Notes: generated from the letters alone by a model not told the origin. Shown: positions 11,050-21,828, numbered from the stretch's first letter. The stretch is 64,000 nucleotides of DNA from Mesorhizobium sp. Root102 (GCF_001425625.1 NZ_LMCP01000044.1:186001-250000); one strand, 5' to 3'. Program-made: numbers and translations.

Positions 11050-11955
11050 TCAGCAGGCGATCTCGGCCAGCAGCCAGTCGCGGAAGGCGCGGATCTTCGG
11101 CACGTTGCGGCGCGCCTGGGGATAGACCAGCCAATAGGCGTGGCCGTCATCGCCGACCAGATCGAAAGGTTGGATCAGACGGCCGTCGGCGAGTTCCGCC
11201 TTGAACAGGGCCCTGGTCAGGATCGCGACGCCGTGACCGGCGATTGCCGCATTGGCCTCATAGGCCTGGGCGCCCATGCTGCTGCCGGGTCGTTTGGCAA
11301 GATCGTGCGAATGCACTCCGGCAGCCGAGAACCATTCCGTCCACCAGATGTCGCCAGGATCGAGGATCGGCAGCCGCAAGAGGTCGGCCGGCTCGTTGAC
11401 GCCGCCGATGCTTGCCGCGAGCTTCGGGCTCAGCATCGGCGTGAAATCGGCATCGAGCAGCTTGTGCGCTTCCAGGCCCGGCCATTTGCCGCCGCCCGAG
11501 CGGATGGCGATATCGGTATCCTCCCGGGCAAAGTCTGTCAGACGGCTGGACGTCTCGAGCCGGACGGCAAGTGCGGGATGAGCGATCTGGAACGATCCCA
11601 GCCGGTGCGCCAGCCAGTTCGATGCAAAGGTCAGCACGGTGGTGACGCACAGCAAGCCGTCGGCCCCGGCGCGCGCCGCGGCATAGGCCTGGCCGAGAAT
11701 GGCGAAAGCTTCGCCGACAGCGGGCGCCAGGCGCTGCCCGGCCTCGGTCAACACGATCTGCCGCGGTCGGCGCAGGAACAGCGGCGCGCCGACGCGTTCC
11801 TCCAGCACCTTGATCTGATAGCTGACCGCCGCCTGCGTCATGGCGAGTTCGCTGGCGGCCTTGGTGAAGGAAAGGTGCCGCGCCACCGCGTCGAACACCC
11901 TGATCGCCTGCAGCGGCGGGAGTTGCGAAACCTGTCGCGAGCTGAGGTCCGGCAT
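11050..11955 (-). CDS. LysR-family transcriptional regulator (GcvA-like)
   Basis: Regulator of 301 residues with an N-terminal winged helix-turn-helix (LPPLQAIRVFDAVARHLSFTKAASELAMTQAAVSYQIKVLEE, residues 12-53) and a C-terminal effector domain. The phrase PLQAIRVFDAVARH places it in the GcvA/AmpR-like branch. It points the same way as the polyol operon, 228 bases upstream of it. It might regulate the operon or an unrelated target. The effector is unknown. Confidence 0.85.
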   Translation of the reverse strand: MPDLSSRQVSQLPPLQAIRVFDAVARHLSFTKAASELAMTQAAVSYQIKVLEERVGAPLFLRRPRQIVLTEAGQRLAPAVGEAFAILGQAYAAARAGADGLLCVTTVLTFASNWLAHRLGSFQIAHPALAVRLETSSRLTDFAREDTDIAIRSGGGKWPGLEAHKLLDADFTPMLSPKLAASIGGVNEPADLLRLPILDPGDIWWTEWFSAAGVHSHDLAKRPGSSMGAQAYEANAAIAGHGVAILTRALFKAELADGRLIQPFDLVGDDGHAYWLVYPQARRNVPKIRAFRDWLLAEIAC

Positions 11956-12065
11956 AAGGCCTCCTTATGGGTCATGATCGAGGTTCGATTGGCAAAGGCG
12001 GCCGGCAACACCGACATTCCCGATCAACCCGTCATTCGGGTTCAGGATAGCGGAGGTTGACGATC

Positions 12066-12251
12066 ATGACCATGGCGCACCAAAAATGCACTCCAACCCC
12101 GGATCATCGCTGGATTTCGTGGCTCACGGACGGATTTGGCTGGTTCGCGATAAAAAAGAAGGCACCTCTCGACATCAGGGACCTGTCGCCACATTTGCAG
12201 CGCGACCTCGGTTTCCTCGATGGCAACGACCCTTTCGGGCGGCACAGATAG
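12066..12251 (+). CDS. small DUF1127-like protein
   Basis: A 61-residue protein beginning MTMAHQKC. The C-terminal segment DIRDLSPHLQRDLGFLDGND resembles the arginine/aspartate-rich end of DUF1127 (YjiS-like) proteins, which are abundant in alphaproteobacteria and linked to RNA turnover and phosphate or carbon physiology. The ATG at 12066 has GGAGG nine bases upstream, which supports translation. It lies alone between the LysR gene (divergent) and the SorC gene (convergent). The family assignment is tentative. Confidence 0.55.
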   Translation: MTMAHQKCTPTPDHRWISWLTDGFGWFAIKKKAPLDIRDLSPHLQRDLGFLDGNDPFGRHR

Positions 12252-12305
12252 CCCGGCTGGTTTTATCAGCCTGGTTGAGCTTATCGCAAATCCACGAGTT
12301 CCAGA

Positions 12306-13265
12306 TCAGATGCTGGCCAGCAGGGCGGCGGCGGTCCGCTCATCGGTGATGAGGCCATTGATCAGCCGCCGGTTGGCGGCCGCCAGTATGCCCGGCAGCT
12401 TTCGCTCGCCCATCGCCAATGCGATGACCAGCGATTTTTCGCGCGACGGCAGCGACGCCGACGACACCCGGTCGTTGGTGATGCCCTCGATCATGCGGCC
12501 TTCGCGGTCGAACACCCAGCCGACGATCTCGGCGATGCCGCCGGCCTTCTGAAGCGCCTTCAACTCGCTTTCCGAAATGAAGCCGTCCTCGTAGAGCGGC
12601 GCCTTGGGGCCGAGATCGCCGATGCCGATGAAGGTGACGTCGGCCTCCGCGGCAAGCGCCAGCGTCGGCTGGATCATCGGTTGGCTGAGCAGCATCTCGC
12701 GCTCCTCCGGCGAAGAGGCGATGACCGGCAGCGGCATCGGGAAGGACCGCGCCTTCACCCTGTCGGCCATGGTGAAGATGACGTTGTAGAAGGCGGCCGA
12801 GCCGTCCGGCGAGATGTTGCCGGTCAACGACACGACCTTGTGTTGCGGACATTCCATCGGCGGCAATTGCTCGATCGCCGCCTTCAGCGTGCGCCCGGTG
12901 CCGATCGCCATGACGATAGGGGTCGGTGACCGCAGCCGCCGCTCGATCTCGGTGGCAGCCGCCTCGGCGATGCCGATGGTTGTGGAGGATGAAGTCGGAT
13001 CGCTCGGTACCACTTCGACCAGATCGAGCGCGAAGCGCGATTTCAGCCGCGCCGCCAGATCAAGACAATTGGCGATCGGATGGTCGACGCGAACCTTGAT
13101 CAGACCCTCGGACACGGCCAGCGACACCAGCCGCTGCGCCGTCTGCCGCGAGATGCCGAGCGTGGCGGCAATCTGGTCCTGTGTGTTGCCGGCAACATAA
13201 TAAAGCCAGCCGGCGCGCGCCGCGTCGTCCAGCCTGTTGCTGCCACCATCCTGCCGGGTACTCAC
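12306..13265 (-). CDS. SorC/DeoR-type sugar-binding transcriptional regulator
   Basis: Regulator of 319 residues. The N-terminal helix-turn-helix is AGNTQDQIAATLGISRQTAQRLV (about residues 26-48). It is followed by the SorC sugar-phosphate-binding domain with MAIGTGRTLKAAIEQLP and VTFIGIGDLGPKAPLYEDGFIS. GTG at 13265 is chosen because GGGAGG lies six bases upstream; the longer frame to 13403 lacks such a site. The domain normally senses phosphorylated sugars, so it is a good candidate regulator of the neighbouring polyol genes. Confidence 0.87.
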   Translation of the reverse strand: MSTRQDGGSNRLDDAARAGWLYYVAGNTQDQIAATLGISRQTAQRLVSLAVSEGLIKVRVDHPIANCLDLAARLKSRFALDLVEVVPSDPTSSSTTIGIAEAAATEIERRLRSPTPIVMAIGTGRTLKAAIEQLPPMECPQHKVVSLTGNISPDGSAAFYNVIFTMADRVKARSFPMPLPVIASSPEEREMLLSQPMIQPTLALAAEADVTFIGIGDLGPKAPLYEDGFISESELKALQKAGGIAEIVGWVFDREGRMIEGITNDRVSSASLPSREKSLVIALAMGERKLPGILAAANRRLINGLITDERTAAALLASI

Positions 13266-13520
13266 GTCTTGCCTCCCGAGACCGCCGGTCATGAGAGCGG
13301 CCCACGCCCACTTTCGCAGGGAACGGCCCGCTGCGCAATTGTCAATCTCCAGGGCAATTGCTTGCATCCGCCGACGCAAGCGGGCCAAATTTCCTTCTTC
13401 CACGATGTCGGTGTCAGGTAAAGAAGCGCGGTTGCAGTCCCGACAGGCGGCAGGTTCTTCGGTCCCGAAGGTTTATCTGCCGGCGCAAACCCTTTAAGGG
13501 ATCGCAAAAAGGAGCGCTGC

Positions 13521-14153
13521 ATGACACCGAAAGCGGTTTTCTGGGATATGGACGGCACGCTGGTCGACAGCGAACCGCTGCACGAGGCAGCCCTGGTGGC
13601 CGCGATGCGCAATGTCGGCCTCGTACCGCCTGATGATCTGCATGAGCGCGTGCTGGGCGTTGCCGCCTGGCCGGTCTACGAGATGATGCGCGACGAGTTC
13701 GGACTGGATCTGCCTTTCGACGACTGGATCGTGCGCAAATACGAGCACTATCTGCCGCTGGTCGAGAGTTTGAAGCCGCGCCCTGGCGCGATCGAGATCT
13801 TCAACGAATTACGGGAGAGGGGTGTGGCGCAGGCCGTGGTCTCGAATTCGGATCGGATGATCGTCGACGCCAACCTGCGCATGGTCGGGCTGACCTATCC
13901 CGGCATGAAGACGATCAGCCGTAACGACGTGCGCGAAGGCAAGCCGCATCCCGAACCGTTCCTGCGTGCCGCCTATCTGGCCGACGTCGAGCCCGCGCAC
14001 GCCGTTGCCGTCGACGACAGTTGGCCCGGCGCCATGGCTGGGCTGGCGGCGGGAATGAAGACGATCTTCTGGCCGGAAAGGCCGATGGAAGGACCGCCCG
14101 GCGCTGTCGTCATCAACAGTGCCGATGAGCTTCGGGCAGAACTGGACCTGTAG
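13521..14153 (+). CDS. HAD-superfamily phosphatase
   Basis: HAD subclass IA hydrolase of 210 residues. Motif I is FWDMDGTLVDSEPLHE, motif II is AVVSNSDR, and motifs III/IV are GKPHPEPFLRAA and AVDDSWPGAMAGLAAGM. It probably removes phosphate from a sugar phosphate such as a 2-deoxy or triose derivative. AAGGAG occurs upstream of the ATG. It is divergent from the SorC gene with a 255-base shared upstream region and ends 4 bases before the convergent aldolase-like gene. The substrate is not inferable. Confidence 0.82.
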   Translation: MTPKAVFWDMDGTLVDSEPLHEAALVAAMRNVGLVPPDDLHERVLGVAAWPVYEMMRDEFGLDLPFDDWIVRKYEHYLPLVESLKPRPGAIEIFNELRERGVAQAVVSNSDRMIVDANLRMVGLTYPGMKTISRNDVREGKPHPEPFLRAAYLADVEPAHAVAVDDSWPGAMAGLAAGMKTIFWPERPMEGPPGAVVINSADELRAELDL

Positions 14154-14157
14154 GCAA

Positions 14158-14925
14158 TCAATTCCGATAGACCGGTTCCTGCTCGTCGAGGATCGCCTTC
14201 AATTCGCTGAGATGGCGTTCGGCCTGGCCGGGATAGTCGTCCATCTCGCTTGCCGCCTTCTCGGCGATCACGTCGGAGAGCGTGCGCAGCGGGCGGCCGG
14301 TCCACAGCGCCTTGATGTAGGTTTCGGCGGCGCGCTCGAAATAGAACATGCGGTTGAAGGCGTCGGCGACCGTATCGCCGATGACCAGCACGCCGTGATT
14401 GCCCATCACCATCACCTTGACCTTGGGATCGACGAGAAGCTGCGAGCAGCGCTCCCCCTCCTCCTCGAAGGCCAGCCCGCCATAATGCGCGTCGACGACA
14501 TGGCGGTTGAAGAACATCGCCGAATTCTGGTCGATCGGCGGCAGGCGAGAGTCGGCGAGCGACGCCAGCACCGTGGCGTGGATCGAATGGACATGCATGA
14601 CGCAGCGCGCGTGGCGGACATTGCGATGGATGGCGCCGTGCAGCCCCCACGCCGTCGGATCGGGCGCGTCCGGACCGGAGAGCGTATCCGGATCATTGGC
14701 GTCGATCATCAAGAGGTCGCTCGCCTTGATGCGCGAGAAATGCACCTGGTTGGGATTCATCAGGAACTGCGTGCCGTCGTCGTTGACGGCCAGCGAGAAA
14801 TGATTGGCCACCGCCTCGTGCATGTTGAGCCGCGCCGTCCAGCGAAAGGCACAAGCGAGATCGACGCGCTCCTCATAGAAGGGCAGGTTGGTCAGCGTTT
14901 CCTTTTGCAGGCGGGCGACGCTCAT
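14158..14925 (-). CDS. class II aldolase/adducin-family protein
   Basis: A 255-residue protein of the class II aldolase/adducin family. The zinc ligands appear as HVHSIHA (residues 119-125) and, later, the GNHGVLV motif. The family includes fuculose and ribulose-phosphate aldolases/epimerases, but this branch is often annotated only as aldolase-like. The ATG at 14925 follows GGAGG by eight bases, and starting there removes eight codons from the longest frame. It converges with the HAD gene at 13521-14153. The two may share a sugar-phosphate pathway, though that is only context. Confidence 0.8.
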   Translation of the reverse strand: MSVARLQKETLTNLPFYEERVDLACAFRWTARLNMHEAVANHFSLAVNDDGTQFLMNPNQVHFSRIKASDLLMIDANDPDTLSGPDAPDPTAWGLHGAIHRNVRHARCVMHVHSIHATVLASLADSRLPPIDQNSAMFFNRHVVDAHYGGLAFEEEGERCSQLLVDPKVKVMVMGNHGVLVIGDTVADAFNRMFYFERAAETYIKALWTGRPLRTLSDVIAEKAASEMDDYPGQAERHLSELKAILDEQEPVYRN

Positions 14926-15008
14926 CCTAAAATCCTCCGGTTTCGGCAAGAATGCCGTGGCCAGCCCATGCCCGCAACCGGTTTTGGTTGGTGCAGGGGA
15001 TGGCTATC

Positions 15009-15650
15009 TCACGCTGCCGTGCTCGCGGCGACGCTGGTTCGCAGCCCGCCATGCTCGATAATGAAATCGATCACCTCCTGCAGCCCCTTGCCGCGCGATA
15101 GGTCGGTGAAGCCGAACGGCCGCTTGCCGCGCATGCGGCCGGCGTCGCTCTCCATGACATCGAGGTTGACGTTCACATAGGGCGCCAAATCGCTCTTGTT
15201 GATCACCAGGAAATCGGAGCGGGTGATCGCCGGCCCGCCCTTGCGCGGGATTTCTTCGCCCTGGCAAACCGAGATGACATAGAGCGTCAGGTCGGCGAGA
15301 TCGGGCGAGAAGGTGGCGGCGAGGTTGTCGCCGCCGGATTCGATGAAGACGATGTCGAGATCAGGGAATTTCCTGTTCATCTCGGCGATCGCCTGCAAAT
15401 TGATCGACGCATCCTCGCGAATGGCGGTGTGCGGGCAACCGCCAGTCTCGACACCCATGATGCGATCCTCCGGCAGCGCCTGCAGCCGGGCCAGCATCAT
15501 GGCGTCTTCCTTGGTGTAGATGTCGTTGGTGACGACGGCGATCGAGAATTCGTCGCGCAGCGCCTTGCACAGCTTTTCGGTCAGCGTCGTCTTGCCGGAG
15601 CCGACCGGGCCGCCAACGCCGACGCGCAGCGGGCCATTTGTCTGTGTCAT
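15009..15650 (-). CDS. ureG: urease accessory GTPase UreG
   Basis: SIMIBI-class GTPase of 213 residues that hydrolyses GTP to drive nickel insertion into urease together with UreD, UreE and UreF. It has P-loop GGPVGSGKTTL near residue 15, the nickel-binding motif CPH in VETGGCPHTAIRED, the ESGGDNL motif, and the guanine-specificity NKSD. The start overlaps the DUF3995 gene stop by ATGA, with GGAG eight bases upstream. It is the last gene of the gst-ureE-ureF-DUF3995-ureG block. Confidence 0.97.
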   Translation of the reverse strand: MTQTNGPLRVGVGGPVGSGKTTLTEKLCKALRDEFSIAVVTNDIYTKEDAMMLARLQALPEDRIMGVETGGCPHTAIREDASINLQAIAEMNRKFPDLDIVFIESGGDNLAATFSPDLADLTLYVISVCQGEEIPRKGGPAITRSDFLVINKSDLAPYVNVNLDVMESDAGRMRGKRPFGFTDLSRGKGLQEVIDFIIEHGGLRTSVAASTAA

Positions 15651-16087
15651 GTCGGAAACTCCGTGATGGCGAGGATGGCAAAGCCGAGCCCGATCAACAG
15701 GCACAGCGGCGAATAGTAGCGCAGGTCGAGCCGCGCGAAAGGCTGTTCCGGCGCCAACCGCCGCCACCATGGCGTGAAACCGGCTATGCCGCGTCCAAGG
15801 AACACCAGCCCGATGAGCAGCGAGGTAGCGGCGAGGCCTTCCTTTGGGAAGGGCGAGGCAAAGACGCCTATGAGCGCCAGCGGCCACAGCGTCGCCAGGC
15901 ACAGGCACGCGGCAACGGCGAAACTGGCGAACGGCGTGGGCATCTCGTCGACGCCGCGAAAGCCGACGACGGCGTGTGCACAGGAGGCCGCATCCTTGCC
16001 CGGCCAGATGCCGCCAAGGCCCCAATAGACATGCAGCGCGGTGATCAGCAGCAGAACGGTCGAAAGCGAGAAGGCGAGAAGGATCAT
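15647..16087 (-). CDS. DUF3995 membrane protein in the urease accessory operon
   Basis: A 146-residue integral membrane protein with four hydrophobic helices (MILLAFSLSTVLLLITALH, FAVAACLCLATLWPLALIG, LAATSLLIGLVFLGRGIAG, SPLCLLIGLGFAILAI). It matches the DUF3995 family, of unknown function. Both ends overlap the urease accessory genes ureF and ureG by ATGA, so it is translated with them. A role in nickel handling is possible only by association. Confidence 0.75.
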   Translation of the reverse strand: MILLAFSLSTVLLLITALHVYWGLGGIWPGKDAASCAHAVVGFRGVDEMPTPFASFAVAACLCLATLWPLALIGVFASPFPKEGLAATSLLIGLVFLGRGIAGFTPWWRRLAPEQPFARLDLRYYSPLCLLIGLGFAILAITEFPT

Positions 16088-16755
16088 GAGCGGAACAATC
16101 GCGAATACTGGGTTTCGTGCTTCATCGCCATGACATCGGAAACGAAGGCGCAGCCGCCGAGATCATCCAATGTCGAACGCGCGGCACGGGTTGCGGTCGC
16201 CAGGGCCAACGGCTCGAAGCCGGCTAACAGAGCTATGGCTTTGCTCTGACCGACAATGCCAAGCCGGATCGCCGCCTGGACGAGGTTGGAGAAAAAGGTT
16301 TGCAGGAAGGCGGACAGCGCATCCTGAAGTGCAATTGCATTGCCACCGGCAATAGCGCCGACGGCGACGCAATAGGGGCATTCGGCCGGCAAGCGCTCCA
16401 GCGCAGGGTTGGGCCAGGCCGCCGCCGCCTTCAGGAAGGCAGCACCTTGCAGCATGGTCTCGGTGTGGCGTTCGCGCGAGCCGGCCAGCGCCTCGGCGAG
16501 TGCGGCTATGTCATCGAGATCACCGGTGCCGCGGGCCCGGCGCCAGCTTTCTGCGAACAGCACGGCATCGTTCCAGCCCGAGCCCATCTCGACCAGCGTT
16601 TCCAGCCAGCCGGCGAGGCTCTCGGCATCGGCAATCAGCCCGTCATGCACCGCGCGCTCGAGACCGTGGCTGTAGGAAAAGCCGCCGACCGGAAAGGCCG
16701 GCGACAACCACGCCATCAGCCGCAGCAGAGCGATGTTCGAGGGCTGGTCAGTCAT
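16084..16755 (-). CDS. ureF: urease accessory protein UreF
   Basis: A 223-residue helical chaperone that joins UreD on apo-urease and gates the UreG GTPase. The opening LLRLMAWLSPAFPVGGFSYSHGLE is the family hallmark. The ATG at 16755 overlaps the end of ureE by eight bases, with the start codon inside the last codons of the His-rich tail. The longer frame to 16848 only reads through the ureE histidine repeats and is rejected. It overlaps the DUF3995 gene downstream by ATGA. Confidence 0.95.
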   Translation of the reverse strand: MTDQPSNIALLRLMAWLSPAFPVGGFSYSHGLERAVHDGLIADAESLAGWLETLVEMGSGWNDAVLFAESWRRARGTGDLDDIAALAEALAGSRERHTETMLQGAAFLKAAAAWPNPALERLPAECPYCVAVGAIAGGNAIALQDALSAFLQTFFSNLVQAAIRLGIVGQSKAIALLAGFEPLALATATRAARSTLDDLGGCAFVSDVMAMKHETQYSRLFRS

Positions 16756-17323
16756 GGTCGTGGTGGTGGCCAGAATGACTGTGCGAATGCGATTCGCTAT
16801 GCGCGTGCGAGTGCGCCTCGGCGTGGCCATGGGCATGCGCATGGCCATGATCGTGTCCGCCGGAATAAGCGCCGCGCACCGGCTTGAATGGCTCGGAAAC
16901 GTCGGTCACCGTGGCGCCGAGCCCCTGCAGCATCGCCTTGATGACATGGTCGCGCAGGATGAGGATGCGCCCGGCTTCGATGCTTGCGGCGAGATGACGG
17001 TTGCCGATGTGCCAGGCGAGTTCGGCCAGATGCACACCGTCGCGGGCGCGGATGTCATAGACATCTTCGGGCGCCGCGATGATCTCGATATGGCCGCCAT
17101 CCTCCAGCACCAGCCGGTCGCCGTCGTTCAAGGCGACGGGCTCGGGCAGGTCGACCAGCACCTTGCTGCCGTCGGCAAGTTCGATGGCCCGGCGGCGCAG
17201 ATGCCGCTCGTCATGGGCGAGAATGGCACGACCGGATGGCAGGGTGAATCCGGCATTGCCAGCGGTCAGCACCGAGATGGCGCGCGGGAATTTGGTGAAG
17301 TCGGTGTTGAGGTTGAGCTTCAT
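16748..17323 (-). CDS. ureE: urease accessory nickel metallochaperone UreE with long His-rich tail
   Basis: A 191-residue nickel carrier delivering Ni to urease. The N-terminal peptide-binding domain runs to about residue 75. The metal-binding C-terminal domain includes HLAELAWHIGNRHLA and ends in a histidine-rich tail (residues 155-191) in which about half the residues are His, able to store several nickel ions. Its start overlaps the gst stop by ATGA, and its end overlaps ureF by eight bases. Confidence 0.96.
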   Translation of the reverse strand: MKLNLNTDFTKFPRAISVLTAGNAGFTLPSGRAILAHDERHLRRRAIELADGSKVLVDLPEPVALNDGDRLVLEDGGHIEIIAAPEDVYDIRARDGVHLAELAWHIGNRHLAASIEAGRILILRDHVIKAMLQGLGATVTDVSEPFKPVRGAYSGGHDHGHAHAHGHAEAHSHAHSESHSHSHSGHHHDHD

Positions 17324-17925
17324 TTCATGGATCCTCCGTTAGCCTGCGCCCGTGCACGGGCGGGCCGCGCCAGCACACGGTCGAAATAGGCGTTGACGCG
17401 CTCGGACTCGATCGGGAATTTTCCGGCGCGGGCCCAGTTGCCCATGTCGCCCAACAGCACGTCGACTGCCGAAAATCGCTCGCCCAGCGCAAACGGCTTG
17501 TCGCCAAGCCGGCTGTCCAGCGCCTTAAGCTCAGAGACGAAGTCATAGGTCGCCGCAGGACCGACATCGACCCGCACGTCCTTCGGCAGCAGGAAGCGGT
17601 GGCGCAGCTTGTTCCACAGCGGCGCCTCAAACTCGCTCTGCGCAAAATGCATCCAGGAATCCATCTCGGCACGGCCGGCAAGGCCCGGATTGGCGCCCAT
17701 GCCTTTGTCCGCGTGCTTGTCGGCGAGATAGACGCAGATCGCCGCCGAATCCGTTACCGTCAGGTCGCCGTCGATCAGGATCGGCACCTTGCCCGACGGG
17801 TTGAGTGCGTAGGCTTCGGGCGAACGCAGCTTGACCTCGACGAATTCATAGGGCTGCCCGAGTTCCTCGAGCATCCAGAGAACGCGACTGACCCGGGATC
17901 CACGCGATCCAACGGCTTTGTACAT
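17320..17925 (-). CDS. glutathione S-transferase family protein, co-operonic with ureE
   Basis: A 201-residue two-domain GST. The N-terminal thioredoxin-like domain reads YKAVGSRGSRVSRVLWMLEE with the cis-proline turn KVPIL, and the C-terminal helical domain starts near residue 85. The catalytic residue is not clear; SRGSR suggests a serine near residue 9. The ATG at 17925 lies downstream of GGCAGG and overlaps ureE by ATGA at the other end. A metal or redox role beside urease assembly is possible but unproven. Confidence 0.82.
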   Translation of the reverse strand: MYKAVGSRGSRVSRVLWMLEELGQPYEFVEVKLRSPEAYALNPSGKVPILIDGDLTVTDSAAICVYLADKHADKGMGANPGLAGRAEMDSWMHFAQSEFEAPLWNKLRHRFLLPKDVRVDVGPAATYDFVSELKALDSRLGDKPFALGERFSAVDVLLGDMGNWARAGKFPIESERVNAYFDRVLARPARARAQANGGSMK

Positions 17926-17968
17926 GCAAAACCTGCCTTTCCCTGACAAGCTAGACCATCGCGTTCGC

Positions 17969-18562
17969 TCAGACGATGGTGTCGAAGAGCCGCAGGATGA
18001 ACGATATCTGATAGATGAGCGCAGCCGCCACAAAGGCAATGTGGAAGCGGCGGTCGCGCACCAGGATCGCGGCAATGCAGAGCGCGACGAAGACCGGCGT
18101 GCGGAACAGATACTCGTTGCCGAAGCGGGCGAAATGCTCCGGCCCTTTCAACAGCGTGTCGAGCACATCGAGCAGGTAGGTCGCCGCCAGCAGGCCGAAG
18201 AACCAGGCGCGACGCGAATAGAAGAAATCCTCGTAGCTGGTGTAGTCCAGCATCGAATCGGGAAACAAAAGCGCGCAAAGCAGGAACAATGTGATCGCGT
18301 AGAAGATGATGAACAGGTACTTGCCGAAGGTCCAGGTCTCGATGGCGTAGAGGCCGAACTCCCACCACCAGAAATGCACCAGCATCAGGAGCACCGAGAC
18401 AACCCAGGCCAGATGCACGGTATAGATCTTGTACTGGCCGGGATGCTGGACGATGCGCGCCACCCCCGACAGCAGGCGGGCGACACCAAGCCCGATCACC
18501 ATGCCCATGACGATGCGGATATGCGGGAAGATGTCGTGGGCGGAGGCGATTTCGGTGGCCAT
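17969..18562 (-). CDS. hypothetical multi-pass membrane protein
   Basis: A 197-residue protein with about six hydrophobic segments, including IVMGMVIGLGVARLLSGVA, LAWVVSVLLMLVHFWWWEFG, YLFIIFYAITLFLLCALLF and VFVALCIAAILV. No family was recognised. It sits between the DUF29 gene and the gst-ure block on the same strand. Function unknown. Confidence 0.65.
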   Translation of the reverse strand: MATEIASAHDIFPHIRIVMGMVIGLGVARLLSGVARIVQHPGQYKIYTVHLAWVVSVLLMLVHFWWWEFGLYAIETWTFGKYLFIIFYAITLFLLCALLFPDSMLDYTSYEDFFYSRRAWFFGLLAATYLLDVLDTLLKGPEHFARFGNEYLFRTPVFVALCIAAILVRDRRFHIAFVAAALIYQISFILRLFDTIV

Positions 18563-18602
18563 ATCTCGGCTTTAACTCGGAACGCTATAAACGAATAAGT
18601 GG

Positions 18603-19091
18603 CTAATCCCGCAAGAAGTCATCCATTGAGAGCGGACCGCCTGGCCAAAATCGACCATCGAGCACCTGCTTGACTGTGAAGGGAGGTTCGTCCGGGAAAT
18701 GGGCTTTCCTCAAGCCCGTTTCCCTTACCGCTGTCGGCAAAGCGTGTCCGTATGCCTCGTCGAAAATCTGCGCGGGGTAACGGCGGAGGCTCGGGCTGTC
18801 CTTGATGATATTTCCGATCCAAACGCGCTGTTCGGAGATTGACGCCTGCCAGCTGTGGCATCTGTGGCCCGGCTGGAATTCCCATTTCAGGAGATGTGCA
18901 ATCAACACCTCCATCCGGCTGCGGATCTCCCGCCTGTCGCTCCTCCCCAAGCTTTCGATCTCCTCGGCTACGTTCTCCCGATCAAGCTCGGAAAGGCGCC
19001 CGTCGCGCAACAGCGCTGCCTGTTCGGCGCTCCACTGCGCAAAGTCCGTTTCATAGGGCGTAAGAGCCCTGAGGCGATCGATCCTGTTCAT
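18603..19091 (-). CDS. DUF29 domain-containing protein
   Basis: A 162-residue protein matching the DUF29 pattern. It opens with YETDFAQWSAEQAALLRDGRLSELDRENVAEEIESLGRSDRREIRSRM and then HLLKWEFQPG...SW. DUF29 proteins are common in cyanobacteria and rhizobia and have no established function. It lies 70 bases after ureC on the same strand. An association with urease is positional only. Confidence 0.78.
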   Translation of the reverse strand: MNRIDRLRALTPYETDFAQWSAEQAALLRDGRLSELDRENVAEEIESLGRSDRREIRSRMEVLIAHLLKWEFQPGHRCHSWQASISEQRVWIGNIIKDSPSLRRYPAQIFDEAYGHALPTAVRETGLRKAHFPDEPPFTVKQVLDGRFWPGGPLSMDDFLRD

Positions 19092-19161
19092 GAGATGTAT
19101 ATTGCCCCAAACCGCGTCGCGTTCAAACGGCTTCGTGCGATGCGCTTTAGGATTGCAAAGG

Positions 19162-20874
<1,713 letters not shown>

Positions 20875-21044
20875 CAGCGATTGCTCCCGAAATGCGGCTT
20901 GGTCGAAGAAACCGGGTTCCACACTGCCGCCATCCAATGGTCACGCAATGACCCGCTGGGCGACACCTTCTGATCCGATTTGGCGGTTGAGGTTAGGAGG
21001 TCACCCCAAAACGACCGTTTGCCAAATCGATGGAAGGAAAATCC

Positions 21045-21440
21045 ATGCGCAAAACGATATTCATTGCCGCCGCTGCCACGCTCATGCTGGCGGGCGCCGC
21101 CAGTGCCCAGCAGCAATCCGCGCAACAGCCCGCTCCGGCGCCGGCCGCGCCTACCCCGGGCGCAACCGCCCCCGCCCCTGGGGCTCAGCCGGCCGTGCCG
21201 ACGATCCAGAGCGTCAGCATCGTCGACATCACCGAGCTGCCAAAGGAAACCCAGACGCAGGTCAACCAGGTGATCGCCCAGCGTGGCGATGACGGTTTGA
21301 AGAAACTGCGCAGCTCGATCGACGCCACGCCGAAGGTGAAGTCGGCACTGGAGGCCAAGGGGCTCAGTTCGGCGCAAGTCGTCGCCGCCAGCATGGAGCC
21401 CAATGGCGCGCTGACACTGATCACCAAGAAGGCGAGCTGA
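21045..21440 (+). CDS. small secreted Ala/Pro/Gln-rich protein, unknown function
   Basis: A 131-residue protein with a clear signal peptide (MRKTIFIAAAATLMLAGAASA, cleavage before QQQ). A Gln/Pro/Ala low-complexity linker spans about residues 22-52. A short folded part follows (VSIVDITELPKETQTQVNQVIAQRG ... LTLITKK). The ATG at 21045 has GGAAGG 8 bases upstream. It reads opposite to the urease genes between ureB and ureC. It resembles small periplasmic proteins of rhizobia, but no named family was recognised. Confidence 0.75.
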   Translation: MRKTIFIAAAATLMLAGAASAQQQSAQQPAPAPAAPTPGATAPAPGAQPAVPTIQSVSIVDITELPKETQTQVNQVIAQRGDDGLKKLRSSIDATPKVKSALEAKGLSSAQVVAASMEPNGALTLITKKAS

Positions 21441-21514
21441 CAATTGAATGCGGCGGGCCGGCATCCGGTCAGCCTGCCGCATCAAAGGGCTGAGAGCGCT
21501 CGACGCCGTCGATC

Positions 21515-21820
21515 TCACAGCTTGCCCATCACCTTCTGCTGAAATCCGTAGACCTCGCGCTTGCCCCCGAGCGGCACCAGCGTGACGTCGCGCTCTTGCC
21601 CAGGCTCGAAGCGCATGGCTGTGCCGGCGGCAATGTCGAGGCGCATGCCTCTGGCACGCTCGCGGTCGAATTTCAGCCCCTCATTGGTCTCGAAGAAATG
21701 GTAGTGGCTGCCGACCTGGATCGGCCGGTCGCCGCTGTTGGCCACTTTCAGGGTGACAGTCGGCAGGCCCTTGTTCAGCTCGATGTCGCCGCCCACCGTG
21801 ATGATTTCACCGGGGATCAT
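21515..21820 (-). CDS. ureB: urease beta subunit
   Basis: A 101-residue structural subunit. MIPGEIITVGGDIELNKG and NSGDRPIQVGSHYHFFETN are characteristic. The ATG at 21820 has GAGGGTG upstream; the longer frame to 21871 only reads into the ureJ gene. It lies 8 bases after ureJ, so the two are co-transcribed. Confidence 0.97.
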   Translation of the reverse strand: MIPGEIITVGGDIELNKGLPTVTLKVANSGDRPIQVGSHYHFFETNEGLKFDRERARGMRLDIAAGTAMRFEPGQERDVTLVPLGGKREVYGFQQKVMGKL

Positions 21821-21828
21821 CGTCACCC

